Positions 1 through 8,173 of a DNA stretch of 8,173 bases are shown here, piece after piece. The number at the start of each line of letters is the position of its first letter. The stretch's first letter is position 1. Made by a program: the position numbers and the translations under genes. A model generated the notes under the pieces. It ran no database searches, was not told where the DNA came from, and saw nothing but the letters and a program-made list of their open reading frames with translations. The stretch is from positions 1-8,173 of the forward strand of contig JABMNQ010000020.1 of assembly GCA_013204495.1 (NCBI GenBank), written 5' to 3'. This stretch comes from Candidatus Pelagibacter sp. GTDB lineage: Bacteria > Pseudomonadota > Alphaproteobacteria > Pelagibacterales > Pelagibacteraceae.

Positions 1-1
1 A

Positions 2-280
2 ATTAAAGTTAAAAATTTAAAAACAAATAAAGTTGAAGAAATAAAAGTTGATGGCTTATTTATTGCAATTGGTCACGATCCGGCAACAGCTCTTTTTAAA
101 GAGCAATTAGATATGGATAAAGAAGGTTATTTATTGACTAAACCAGATTCTACTGAAACTAATATCCCTGGAGTTTATGCTGCGGGTGATGTTAAAGACA
201 AAACTTTTAGACAAGCTGTAACTGCTGCTGGAATGGGCTGTATGGCAGCACTTGAAGCTGAAAAATTTTTATCTCATTAA
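2..280 (+). CDS. trxB: Thioredoxin reductase, C-terminal fragment (5' end outside window)
   Basis: The last 92 residues of a reading frame that is open at the left edge and stops at TAA 278-280. The protein is the NADPH-dependent flavoenzyme that reduces thioredoxin in the cytoplasm. Visible signatures are the IAIGHDP segment (about residues 20-26 of the fragment), typical of the end of the NADPH domain. After it comes GVYAAGDV, the C-terminal FAD-binding motif of this family, followed closely by RQAVTAAGMGCMAA, the typical TrxB closing segment that packs against the flavin, and a short tail ending LSH. The redox CxxC lies upstream of the window and cannot be checked. A related flavoprotein (for example a ferredoxin-NADP reductase of the TrxB fold) is a less likely alternative, because the RQA...AAGxGCxAA ending is characteristic of TrxB. 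The gene converges on the aspartate aminotransferase with 3 bp between stop codons. Confidence 0.9.
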   Translation: MKVKNLKTNKVEEIKVDGLFIAIGHDPATALFKEQLDMDKEGYLLTKPDSTETNIPGVYAAGDVKDKTFRQAVTAAGMGCMAALEAEKFLSH

Positions 281-283
281 AAA

Positions 284-1495
<1,212 letters not shown>

Positions 1496-1508
1496 TTATT
1501 CTAATAGT

Positions 1509-1536
1509 TTTATAGATAATGCCAAATACTTATCAA
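1509..1536 (-). promoter_or_regulatory. Candidate sigma70 promoter for aspC, overlapping the uvrB start
   Basis: Read on the minus strand, TTGATA (1536-1531) and TATAAA (1514-1509) are separated by 16 bp; each hexamer differs from the consensus at one position. Transcription would begin near 1502, giving an aspC leader of about 18 nt. The -35 box lies inside the first codons of uvrB. In DNA this AT-rich, TATAAA-like hexamers are common by chance, so the -35 match and spacing carry most of the weight. No Shine-Dalgarno sequence is evident before the aspC ATG. Confidence 0.42.
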
Positions 1537-3690
1537 GATTTAATTACTGAAATACAAAGTAAAAATCCAGAAATACACCAGAAACTAGAAGGTGGCAAAA
1601 AATTCAAACTCGTAACAGATTTTAAGCCTGCTGGTGATCAACCTGAAGCAATAAAACAATTAGTTAAAGGCGCAAATAAAGACGAATTAAACCAAGTCTT
1701 ACTTGGTGTGACGGGTTCGGGGAAAACTTTTACAATGGCGCAGGTTATTGAGCAAACTAATAGACCGGCGCTTATACTTGCACCCAATAAAACACTAGCA
1801 GCTCAGCTTTATGGGGAGATGAAATCATTTTTTCCAGGAAATGCCGTTGAGTATTTTGTTTCTTACTATGATTACTATACGCCAGAGGCTTATGTTCCAA
1901 GATCAGATACTTATATCGAAAAAGAGGCGTCAATTAATGAACAAATAGATCGTATGCGTCACTCAGCTACTAGATCATTACTGGAGCGAGACGATGTAAT
2001 TATTGTTGCCAGTGTTTCTTGTATTTATGGCTTGGGTTCCGTTGAAGCATACAGCAAGATGACGCTAAGCTTAAAAAAAGATTATGAATACAGTAGAGAG
2101 CAATTAATAAAAACTTTAGTAAATTTACAATATAAAAGAAATGATCAAAGTTTTTACAGGGGAACTTTTAGGGCAAGAGGAGAGTATGTTGAAATATTTC
2201 CCTCACACCTTGAGGATAGAGCATGGAGGTTAAGTTTATTTGGTGACAAGTTAGAAAAGATTGAAGAGTTTGATCCTTTAACTGGAGACTTATTAAAAGA
2301 TCTAGATGTTATAAAGGTTTATGCAAATAGTCATTACATCACTCCTAAACCAACTATTGAGCAAGCAATTATTAAGATTAAAAGAGAGTTAGAGGTAACT
2401 TTAAAAAAATTTAAAGAACAAAATAAGTTGCTTGAAGCACAAAGATTAGAAGAAAGAGTTAAGTTTGATTTAGAAATGATTGAAGCAACAGGATCTTGCG
2501 CTGGTATTGAAAACTATTCTCGTTTTTTATCTGGAAGAAAACCAGGAGAACCTCCTCCAACACTATTTGAATACTTTCCTGATAACACTCTTATTTTTGT
2601 AGATGAATGTCACGTTACAGTTCCTCAGTTAAATGGAATGTACAAAGGAGACAGATCTAGAAAAAGTAATCTCGCTGAATATGGTTTCAGATTACCCTCT
2701 TGCATGGACAATAGGCCTCTTAAATTTGAAGAATGGGATGCAATGAGAACTCAAACAATTTTTGTATCAGCAACGCCTGGTCCTTGGGAACTAGAGCAGG
2801 TTAAAGGTAAATTTGTTGAACAGATAATAAGACCCACTGGTCTAATTGATCCACCAGTTGAAATAAAACCTGCAAAAAACCAAGTTGATGATTTAATGCA
2901 TGAATGCAAAAAAACAATAGATAAAAATTTTAGAGTACTAGTTACAACATTGACTAAGAAGATGGCTGAAGATTTAACTGAATATTTTCATGAAAATGGC
3001 ATTAGGGTAAGATATTTACACTCAGATATTGATACACTAGAGAGAATAGAAATCATGCGAGACCTAAGACTTGGGGTATTTGATGTATTGGTTGGAATAA
3101 ATCTTCTAAGAGAAGGGCTTGATATTCCAGAGTGTGCATTGGTTGGAATTTTAGATGCTGATAAAGAGGGATTTTTAAGATCTGAAACTTCTTTAGTTCA
3201 AACTATTGGTAGGGCTGCAAGAAACTTAGAAGGTAGAGTTATCCTTTATGCAGATAAAGAAACCAAAAGTATAAAAAAAGCTATACAGGAAACTGATAGA
3301 AGAAGAGCAATTCAAGTCGCATACAACAAAAAACATAATATCGACGCTACTTCTATTAAAAAAGAAATTAACGATATTCTACAAAGTGTTTATGAAAAAG
3401 ATTATCTAAAAGTTGGAACAGGTGACAATATTGGTGGCAATTTAAAGAAGCATTTAAAACAACTAAACAAAAGGATGAAGGATGCTGCAACGAACCTTGA
3501 GTTTGAAGAGGCTGCAAAAATTAGAGATGAAATAAGAAATCTTGAAGCATCAGAGTTGGAAATTGTATTAAATCCAAAGGTTAAACACTATAATCAAGAA
3601 AATAGAGTTTATCCTAAAGGTAGATCAACTATGGGTTTACCTGGTACAAGAGCACAAAAAGGTAAGAAAAAATGGAAGCAAACAAAATAA
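1519..3690 (+). CDS. uvrB: Excinuclease ABC subunit B (UvrB)
   Basis: A 723-residue UvrB, the helicase-like factor that receives DNA from UvrA, verifies the lesion and recruits UvrC for dual incision. Motifs run in the expected order: Walker A GVTGSGKT (63-70), the damage-probing beta-hairpin region [20 protein letters not shown] (115-134), Walker B DECH (362-365), SATP (417-420), [13 protein letters not shown] (526-538) and motif [11 protein letters not shown] (561-569). A C-terminal UVR motif (about 649-677, centred on [18 protein letters not shown]) should contact the matching motif in UvrC. After it comes a basic tail of about 45 residues ending [10 protein letters not shown], which makes the protein longer than the 673-residue E. 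coli enzyme. Walker B reads DECH where DESH is usual. ATG 1519 is the first possible start after the divergent gap; no clear Shine-Dalgarno is seen. The 3' end overlaps the SDR gene by 19 bp. It is probably the first gene of a five-gene operon. Confidence 0.97.
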   Translation: MPNTYQDLITEIQSKNPEIHQKLEGGKKFKLVTDFKPAGDQPEAIKQLVKGANKDELNQVLLGVTGSGKTFTMAQVIEQTNRPALILAPNKTLAAQLYGEMKSFFPGNAVEYFVSYYDYYTPEAYVPRSDTYIEKEASINEQIDRMRHSATRSLLERDDVIIVASVSCIYGLGSVEAYSKMTLSLKKDYEYSREQLIKTLVNLQYKRNDQSFYRGTFRARGEYVEIFPSHLEDRAWRLSLFGDKLEKIEEFDPLTGDLLKDLDVIKVYANSHYITPKPTIEQAIIKIKRELEVTLKKFKEQNKLLEAQRLEERVKFDLEMIEATGSCAGIENYSRFLSGRKPGEPPPTLFEYFPDNTLIFVDECHVTVPQLNGMYKGDRSRKSNLAEYGFRLPSCMDNRPLKFEEWDAMRTQTIFVSATPGPWELEQVKGKFVEQIIRPTGLIDPPVEIKPAKNQVDDLMHECKKTIDKNFRVLVTTLTKKMAEDLTEYFHENGIRVRYLHSDIDTLERIEIMRDLRLGVFDVLVGINLLREGLDIPECALVGILDADKEGFLRSETSLVQTIGRAARNLEGRVILYADKETKSIKKAIQETDRRRAIQVAYNKKHNIDATSIKKEINDILQSVYEKDYLKVGTGDNIGGNLKKHLKQLNKRMKDAATNLEFEEAAKIRDEIRNLEASELEIVLNPKVKHYNQENRVYPKGRSTMGLPGTRAQKGKKKWKQTK

Positions 3691-4424
3691 TTATTACAGG
3701 AGCGGCAACAAGAATGGGTGCTGCCATTGCAAGAAAACTCTCAGGACCTGGAATTGAGATAGTAATTCATTACAACAATTCTAAATCAGAAGCTGAAAAA
3801 TTAAAAAAAGAATTATCAAAAAATAAAACAAAAGTTTATTTAATAAAGGGTGATCTTGCAAAAGAACAAGATCTAAAAAAGCTTATAAAGTTTTCAAAAT
3901 CAAAATTAAAATATTTTGACTGCTTAATTAATAACGCATCGTTATTTGAAAATGATAACCTTAAAAACTTTACTTCTAAAAGTTGGAGCCAACACATAGA
4001 TGTTAACTTAAAAGCACCCGCATACCTTACAAAAGAGTTTTCAAAAAATATTAAAGGTAAAAACAACAATATTATTAATATAATTGATCAAAGAGTTTTT
4101 AAATTAACTCCGTTTTTCTTTTCTTACACTTTAAGCAAAACAGGACTTTACACTCTAACAAAAACAAGTGCTATGGAACTTGCACCCAATATAAGAGTTA
4201 ATGGAATAGCGCCAGGTCCTACTATTAAAAATAAAAGACAAACTGATAAACATTTTAAAAAACAATACCTGGCAACCCCATTAAAACAACAGGTAAATGT
4301 AAAAGATATATGTTCTGCTGTTGACTTTTTTATCAAAAACAGTTCAATTACAGGTCAAGTAATTGCAATAGATAGTGGGCAAAGCTTAAACTGGCAAACA
4401 CCAGATGTAATTGGAAAAGAATGA
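3672..4424 (+). CDS. folM: PTR1/FolM-type short-chain dehydrogenase (probable pteridine reductase)
   Basis: A 250-residue short-chain dehydrogenase with a Rossmann fold. It carries TGAATRMG (9-16), the TGxxxRxG nucleotide-binding form with arginine seen in pteridine reductases, then NNAS (87-90). Y152 and K156 form the YxxxK catalytic pair (SYTLSKTG). D139 in IIDQR stands where ordinary members have serine, exactly 13 residues before the catalytic tyrosine. Leishmania PTR1 uses the same Asp-Tyr-Lys set with the same 13-residue Asp-Tyr spacing. The C-terminal NGIAPGPT segment (177-184) is also typical. Position directly before folB supports a pterin role: NADPH-dependent reduction of dihydromonapterin or dihydrofolate, in the cytoplasm. 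Which substrate is used cannot be read from the sequence, so the symbol is provisional. ATG 3672 lies inside the end of uvrB, preceded by AAAGG at 3658-3662; the next methionine (M15) would cut the nucleotide loop, so this start is firm. It overlaps folB by ATGA. Confidence 0.8.
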   Translation: MEANKIIITGAATRMGAAIARKLSGPGIEIVIHYNNSKSEAEKLKKELSKNKTKVYLIKGDLAKEQDLKKLIKFSKSKLKYFDCLINNASLFENDNLKNFTSKSWSQHIDVNLKAPAYLTKEFSKNIKGKNNNIINIIDQRVFKLTPFFFSYTLSKTGLYTLTKTSAMELAPNIRVNGIAPGPTIKNKRQTDKHFKKQYLATPLKQQVNVKDICSAVDFFIKNSSITGQVIAIDSGQSLNWQTPDVIGKE

Positions 4425-4846
4425 AAAGAAATAATTTAAATATTGTTAAAATAGATAAAAATAAAAGTTTATTTAATTACGAAAAAAAGATTCTTATTAA
4501 AGAATTAACTTTAGATTTAAAGCTTGGGTATTACGATTTTGAGAAAGAAAAATCTCAAAAAGTAAAATTTAGTTTAGAGATTGACTATGAAGATAAAAAA
4601 CCAACAAATGATAAAGATATTAAATCAATTGTTAATTATGGTCAGGTCGTAAAGTTAATTACAAAGCTTGCAAAAAATAAACATTATAATTTTTTAGAAA
4701 CATTAGCTGAAGATGTGTTTGATGTGTTGTTTAAAGATAAGAGAATTGGAAAAATTATGCTTCAAATTGAAAAATTAGAAATTATAAAAGAATGTGCCTC
4801 TGTTGGTGTTCAAATTACCAAAAAAAGAAGTCATGAAAAGCTCTGA
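4421..4846 (+). CDS. folB: Dihydroneopterin aldolase (FolB)
   Basis: A 141-residue member of the FolB family, which cleaves 7,8-dihydroneopterin to 6-hydroxymethyl-dihydropterin and glycolaldehyde in folate synthesis. Family landmarks: [13 protein letters not shown] (36-48) with E41, VNYG (71-74) with Y73, [11 protein letters not shown] (89-99) with the substrate-binding E93, and K118 followed by [12 protein letters not shown] (125-136) at the C-terminal end. These correspond to the catalytic and pterin-binding positions in E. coli FolB (E22, Y54, E74, K100). Two features are unusual: a lysine-rich N-terminal extension of about 20 residues before the conserved core, and IEKLEI where the family normally has a KP pair. 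The ATG shares the 4-bp ATGA with the stop of the SDR gene, a sign of translational coupling, and GGAAAA lies a few bases upstream. There is no internal methionine before M113, so a shorter ATG start is not available. The 3' end overlaps uvrC. Confidence 0.88.
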   Translation: MKRNNLNIVKIDKNKSLFNYEKKILIKELTLDLKLGYYDFEKEKSQKVKFSLEIDYEDKKPTNDKDIKSIVNYGQVVKLITKLAKNKHYNFLETLAEDVFDVLFKDKRIGKIMLQIEKLEIIKECASVGVQITKKRSHEKL

Positions 4847-6668
4847 ATTAGGCAAAGAAGTAATTAGAAAAGAGCTCCCATTAATTCCTAAAAGCCCTGG
4901 AGTGTATCGCATGTTAAATCATAAGGATGATATTCTATACGTTGGAAAAGCAAAGAACTTACCCAATAGATTAAAAAGCTATGTAGCTGAAAAAAATCAT
5001 ATCATTAGAACTGAAAGAATGTTGTCCCAAACATTTAAATTAGAGATAACCACTACAGCTAATGAAAGTGAAGCACTTCTACTAGAAGCTAATTTAATCA
5101 AAAAATATAAACCTAAATTTAATATATTGCTTAAAGATGATAAATCTTTTCCTTTTGTTTTTATTAGTAACAAAGACCAATGGGCGCAAGTTACAAAGCA
5201 TAGGGGGAAAAAAGATAAAGAAGGTTTTTATTTTGGACCCTTTGCGTCAGCTGGCACTGCAAATTGGACAATTAAAATGCTCCAAAAAATATTTCAAATA
5301 CGAGTTTGTGATGATGGCACCTTCAAGAATAGAAAAAGACCTTGTATCCTTTATCAGATAAAAAGATGCTCTGGACCTTGCGTTAATTATATAAATAAGG
5401 AAGATTATAAAAAATCTGTTGATCAAGCAATTCAGTTTGTATCAGGCAAATCAAGAGACATACAAAAAAACCTATCCCAACAAATGGAAGAGGCAAGTGA
5501 CAAACTTGATTTCGAAAGGGCTTCTATTTTTAGAGATAGAATTAAATCTTTAAATATAATTCAATCATCGCAGAGAATTAACGAAGCCAATCTTGTTGAT
5601 GCTGATGTAATTGCTGCTTACAAAGAATCTGGTAAAACGTGTATTCAAGTATTTTTCTATAGGTCTAAACAAAATTGGGGTAACCAAGCTTATTTTCCAA
5701 AACATGATCCTGATCAAGATATTTCTGAAATAATGTCTTCTTTCTTGATGCAGTTTTATGAAAACAAAAATGTTCCTAAACTAATAATTATTAATACAGA
5801 TATAAAGGATAAAAAATTAATTGAAGAAACTTTAAGTAAAAAAGAAGGTATCACTATTTCTATCAATATAGCAAAAAAAGGAACTAAGGCTAAGGTTATT
5901 GCCATGGCTGAAAAAAATGCCAAAGAGTCACTTAATAGAAAAATATATGAAACAAATAATAATAAAAATTTATTTGACGGAGTGGCCAAAAAATTTGATC
6001 TTAAAAATGGTCTAAATTTAGTTGAGGTTTATGATAACAGTCATATCTCGGGAACTAATAGTGTTGGCGCAATGATTACTTTTGGAAATGAAGGGTTTAT
6101 CAAAAAAAGATATAGAAAATTTGATATTAAAACGAAAGGTGCTGAACAAGATGATTTCGCCATGTTAAAAGAGGTTCTTACAAGAAGATTTAAAAGAGCA
6201 ATGTTAGAAAAGGGGAATTATCTAACTCTACCAGATTTAATATTAATTGATGGTGGTAAAGGTCAGTATTCATCTGCCAAAGAAGTATTAGATGAATTTG
6301 GCTTACATGACCTTCCCATGATAGCCATTGCTAAGGGGAAATTAAGGAATAGCGGTGATGAAACTTTTTTTTACAAAGGAAAATCATTTAAATTTGAAAA
6401 GAATGACCCTACTCTATTTTTTATGCAGAGACTGCGTGATGAAGCGCATAGATTCGCTATTAATTCTCATAGAGCTAAAAGAGCAAAAGGAATTACCAAA
6501 TCTCTATTGGATCAAATTGATGGCATTGGATCAATTAGAAAAAGAGCATTATTAAACCATTTTGGTTCAGCTAGAGCCGTTGAATCGGCTAGTTTTGACG
6601 AAATAAAATCAGTTGAAGGTGTTGAGGAAAAAGTAGCAAAAAAGATATATAACTTTTTTCACGAATAA
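4833..6668 (+). CDS. uvrC: Excinuclease ABC subunit C (UvrC)
   Basis: A 611-residue UvrC, the nuclease that makes both incisions around a UvrB-marked lesion. Order of domains: GIY-YIG nuclease (about 18-100; PGVY 22-25, YVGKA 36-40, R46, an acidic ESEALLLE stretch 78-85), a cysteine cluster C159/C171/C179/C183, the UVR motif for UvrB contact (about 206-240), the RNase H-like nuclease (D401 in YDNSH, D473 in LIDGGKGQ, H539 in RDEAHRFA) and a C-terminal helix-hairpin-helix pair (about 556-610). Start choice: the frame also extends to a GTG at 4794, but that would add 13 residues with no UvrC similarity and a 53-bp overlap with folB. ATG 4833 has an AGAAG just upstream, overlaps folB by 14 bp and gives a length close to the 610 residues of E. 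coli UvrC. It lies 2 bp before pgsA, and is in the same run as its partner uvrB. Confidence 0.96.
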   Translation: MKSSELGKEVIRKELPLIPKSPGVYRMLNHKDDILYVGKAKNLPNRLKSYVAEKNHIIRTERMLSQTFKLEITTTANESEALLLEANLIKKYKPKFNILLKDDKSFPFVFISNKDQWAQVTKHRGKKDKEGFYFGPFASAGTANWTIKMLQKIFQIRVCDDGTFKNRKRPCILYQIKRCSGPCVNYINKEDYKKSVDQAIQFVSGKSRDIQKNLSQQMEEASDKLDFERASIFRDRIKSLNIIQSSQRINEANLVDADVIAAYKESGKTCIQVFFYRSKQNWGNQAYFPKHDPDQDISEIMSSFLMQFYENKNVPKLIIINTDIKDKKLIEETLSKKEGITISINIAKKGTKAKVIAMAEKNAKESLNRKIYETNNNKNLFDGVAKKFDLKNGLNLVEVYDNSHISGTNSVGAMITFGNEGFIKKRYRKFDIKTKGAEQDDFAMLKEVLTRRFKRAMLEKGNYLTLPDLILIDGGKGQYSSAKEVLDEFGLHDLPMIAIAKGKLRNSGDETFFYKGKSFKFEKNDPTLFFMQRLRDEAHRFAINSHRAKRAKGITKSLLDQIDGIGSIRKRALLNHFGSARAVESASFDEIKSVEGVEEKVAKKIYNFFHE

Positions 6669-6670
6669 TT

Positions 6671-7255
6671 ATGCTTAAAAAAATTCCAAATATTTTAACT
6701 ATTGGTAGAATAATAATCGTACCATTTTTTGTTCTAGCATTTTACCTTCCTGGCTTTTATGGTGATTTAACCGCTTTTGCATTATTTGTAGTTGCTTCAT
6801 TTACTGATTTTTTGGATGGCATGCTTGCAAGAATGTTGGGTGAAGAGTCTAAATTGGGTGAATTACTTGACCCTATTGCTGACAAAATTATTGTTGCTAC
6901 AGCACTAATACTGCTTGTTATGAGTGGAACAATTAAACATTACGAGGTTATTGCAGCAATTATAATACTAACAAGAGAGATTTTAATTTCAGGGCTAAGA
7001 GAGTTCCTGGCAAAGGGCAAAATAAGACTGCCCGTTTCTAATTTAGCTAAATTAAAAACTTTTTTGCAAATGATTGCGATAGCTCTTTTACTGACAGGTG
7101 AAACTGGAAATAAAATTTTTAATTTTCAAGATTATAACGCACAAACTATTGGAATAACCTTGCTTTGGCTTTCGGCATTTTTAACTTTATATACAGGTTA
7201 TGAATATTTAAGAAAAGGCATTGATCACGCAATGTCTGAAGATAATAAAAATTAA
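6671..7255 (+). CDS. pgsA: CDP-diacylglycerol-glycerol-3-phosphate 3-phosphatidyltransferase (PgsA)
   Basis: A 194-residue integral membrane CDP-alcohol phosphatidyltransferase that makes phosphatidylglycerol phosphate, the committed step to phosphatidylglycerol and cardiolipin. The full family signature is present: D46, D49-G50, A53-R54, then eight residues to G63, D67 and D71, fitting D-x2-DG-x2-AR-x8-G-x3-D-x3-D. The N terminus (LKKIPNILTIGRIIIVPFF, residues 2-20) is typical of PgsA rather than of phosphatidylserine synthase or cardiolipin-type relatives. TREILISGLREF (101-112) is another PgsA hallmark. Hydrophobic segments lie at about 11-29, 33-45, 73-86, 91-108, 130-142 and 159-177. ATG 6671 is 2 bp after the uvrC stop, with no visible Shine-Dalgarno, so it is probably co-translated from the operon message. 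The uvrC-pgsA pairing is common in proteobacteria. It ends 5 bp from the convergent ilvE stop. Confidence 0.94.
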   Translation: MLKKIPNILTIGRIIIVPFFVLAFYLPGFYGDLTAFALFVVASFTDFLDGMLARMLGEESKLGELLDPIADKIIVATALILLVMSGTIKHYEVIAAIIILTREILISGLREFLAKGKIRLPVSNLAKLKTFLQMIAIALLLTGETGNKIFNFQDYNAQTIGITLLWLSAFLTLYTGYEYLRKGIDHAMSEDNKN

Positions 7256-7260
7256 TTTAT

Positions 7261-8133
7261 TTATTTTTTTCTAACTAAAGCTTGATAGCTTTCATTTAAA
7301 TCAATTATAATTTGACAAACTTTAAATTGATTATCGGCTATACAAGATACCGGTGTTACTTCTGCTGCTGTTCCTGTTAAAAAACAACCAACAAAATCTT
7401 TAAGTTCTTCAGGTTTAATTTTTCTCTCATGAATCTTAATCCCTTTTGATTTTGCGATTCCAATAACAGTTCTTCTTGTTATTCCATCTAAAAAACAATC
7501 TGGAATTGGAGTGTGTATCTCACCATTTTTATCTTTAAAAAAAACATTTGCTCCAGTTGCTTCTGCAACATTTCCTTCATGATCCAACATTAAAGAATCA
7601 GTATAACCTTGTTGCTCTGCTTCATGTTTTGACAGTGTATTAATCATATAGAGGCCTGATGCTTTTGTGTCCCAAGGTATTGTGTTAGGAGCTGGCTTTC
7701 TCCAATTTGAAATGTTTAATCTAATGCCGTTTACTTTTAATTTAGGATCAAAATATGATCCCCATTCCCAAGTAGCTACAGCAACATGAATTTTTGCTTT
7801 TTGCGCAGAAATTGCCATCATTTCACTACCTCTCCAGGCCATTGGTCTTACATATCCATTTTCAATATTTTGCACAGAAATAATTTCATTGCATGCATTG
7901 TTTATATCATTTTCAGAATAAGGAATTGTAATTCCCATTCTTTTTGCGGAATAAAAAAGTCTTGTAGTATGTTCTTCTAATTTAAAAATTTTATTATCAT
8001 AAACTCTTTCACCTTCAAAAACGCAGCTAGCATAATGAAGTCCATGATTTAATATATGAATCTTGGCATCAGCCCAATCAACAAGCTCATTATTATACCA
8101 AATTTTGCCGGATTTTTTATCGTAGGGTATCAT
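7261..8133 (-). CDS. ilvE: Branched-chain amino acid aminotransferase (IlvE)
   Basis: A 290-residue fold-type IV PLP aminotransferase, catalysing the last step of valine, leucine and isoleucine synthesis (or the first of their breakdown) with glutamate as amino donor. Signatures: HYASCVFEGERVYD (33-46), R58 in HTTRLF, YVRPMAWRG (94-102), the Schiff-base lysine K157 in WDTKASGLYMINTL, and EATGANVFF (191-199), where E191 contacts the PLP ring nitrogen. The FLTGTAAEVTPV stretch (251-262) near the C terminus is also typical of IlvE. The fold is shared with 4-amino-4-deoxychorismate lyase (PabC) and D-amino acid aminotransferase, but the YVRP motif and the EATGANVFF form favour a branched-chain enzyme despite the folate genes nearby. 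ATG 8133 lies directly before the conserved N terminus (MIPYDKKSGKIWYNNE). Only 40 bp of upstream DNA are in the window, too little to call a promoter. It is slightly shorter than E. coli IlvE (309). Confidence 0.93.
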   Translation of the reverse strand: MIPYDKKSGKIWYNNELVDWADAKIHILNHGLHYASCVFEGERVYDNKIFKLEEHTTRLFYSAKRMGITIPYSENDINNACNEIISVQNIENGYVRPMAWRGSEMMAISAQKAKIHVAVATWEWGSYFDPKLKVNGIRLNISNWRKPAPNTIPWDTKASGLYMINTLSKHEAEQQGYTDSLMLDHEGNVAEATGANVFFKDKNGEIHTPIPDCFLDGITRRTVIGIAKSKGIKIHERKIKPEELKDFVGCFLTGTAAEVTPVSCIADNQFKVCQIIIDLNESYQALVRKK

Positions 8134-8173
8134 GTGTGAAATAATTTAATTTTTTCTTAAAATTATCTTTGTA

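Noticed and set aside
261..270. AAAAATTTTT palindrome near the trxB stop as a terminator
   Set aside because: It is inside the coding sequence, lacks a loop and any G-C pair, and is followed by no convincing T-run.
3836..4069. Minus-strand open frame of 77 codons inside the SDR gene
   Set aside because: Antisense shadow of a gene with a complete catalytic pattern; no domain is recognisable.
5756..5989. Minus-strand open frame of 77 codons, hydrophobic, inside uvrC
   Set aside because: The apparent hydrophobicity comes from the complement of A-rich lysine/asparagine codons of uvrC; no start context or family match.
7241..7271. Possible bidirectional terminator between pgsA and ilvE
   Set aside because: There is a short AAATTAATTT palindrome (7249-7258) and a T-run nearby, but no GC-containing stem; in DNA this AT-rich such a hairpin would be very weak and occurs by chance.
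7786..7980. Plus-strand open frame of 64 codons inside ilvE
   Set aside because: Antisense shadow over the conserved N-terminal half of ilvE; Cys/His/Phe-rich composition is what the reverse frame produces.

Overview
The window is a compact, very AT-rich (roughly 30% GC by eye) stretch of bacterial chromosome with almost no non-coding DNA. AT-rich codon choice, gaps of 2-35 bp, and an alphaproteobacterial-looking gene set (SDR/folB next to uvrC-pgsA) suggest a streamlined marine alphaproteobacterium of the SAR11/Pelagibacterales type. That assignment is inferred from style and content; no marker gene here proves it.

Layout, left to right. (1) 2-280, +: the C-terminal end of a thioredoxin reductase (trxB). 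(2) 284-1483, -: a class I-beta aspartate aminotransferase (aspC type), convergent with trxB with only 3 bp between the stops. (3) A 35-bp divergent gap, 1484-1518. (4) 1519-7255, +: a tightly packed five-gene run, uvrB - folM-like SDR - folB - uvrC - pgsA, in which neighbours overlap by 19, 4 and 14 bp and the last pair is 2 bp apart. (5) 7261-8133, -: a branched-chain aminotransferase (ilvE), convergent with pgsA with a 5-bp gap. The last 40 bp are upstream of ilvE and hold no gene I can support.

Functionally, the five-gene run mixes nucleotide excision repair (UvrB helicase/damage verifier, UvrC dual-incision nuclease; uvrA is not in the window), pterin/folate metabolism (a PTR1/FolM-type reductase and dihydroneopterin aldolase) and phospholipid synthesis (PgsA). 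The flanking genes cover thiol redox and two PLP transamination steps of amino-acid metabolism.

This is essentially a housekeeping region. I see no mobile element, CRISPR array, RNA gene or undescribed system. The most useful points are: the SDR carries the pteridine-reductase catalytic pattern (Arg in the nucleotide loop, Asp in place of the usual Ser, then Tyr-x3-Lys); the uvrC start should be moved to the ATG at 4833; UvrC keeps the four-cysteine iron-sulfur spacing; and the aspC/uvrB pair may be driven by interlocked promoters that lie inside each other's first codons.
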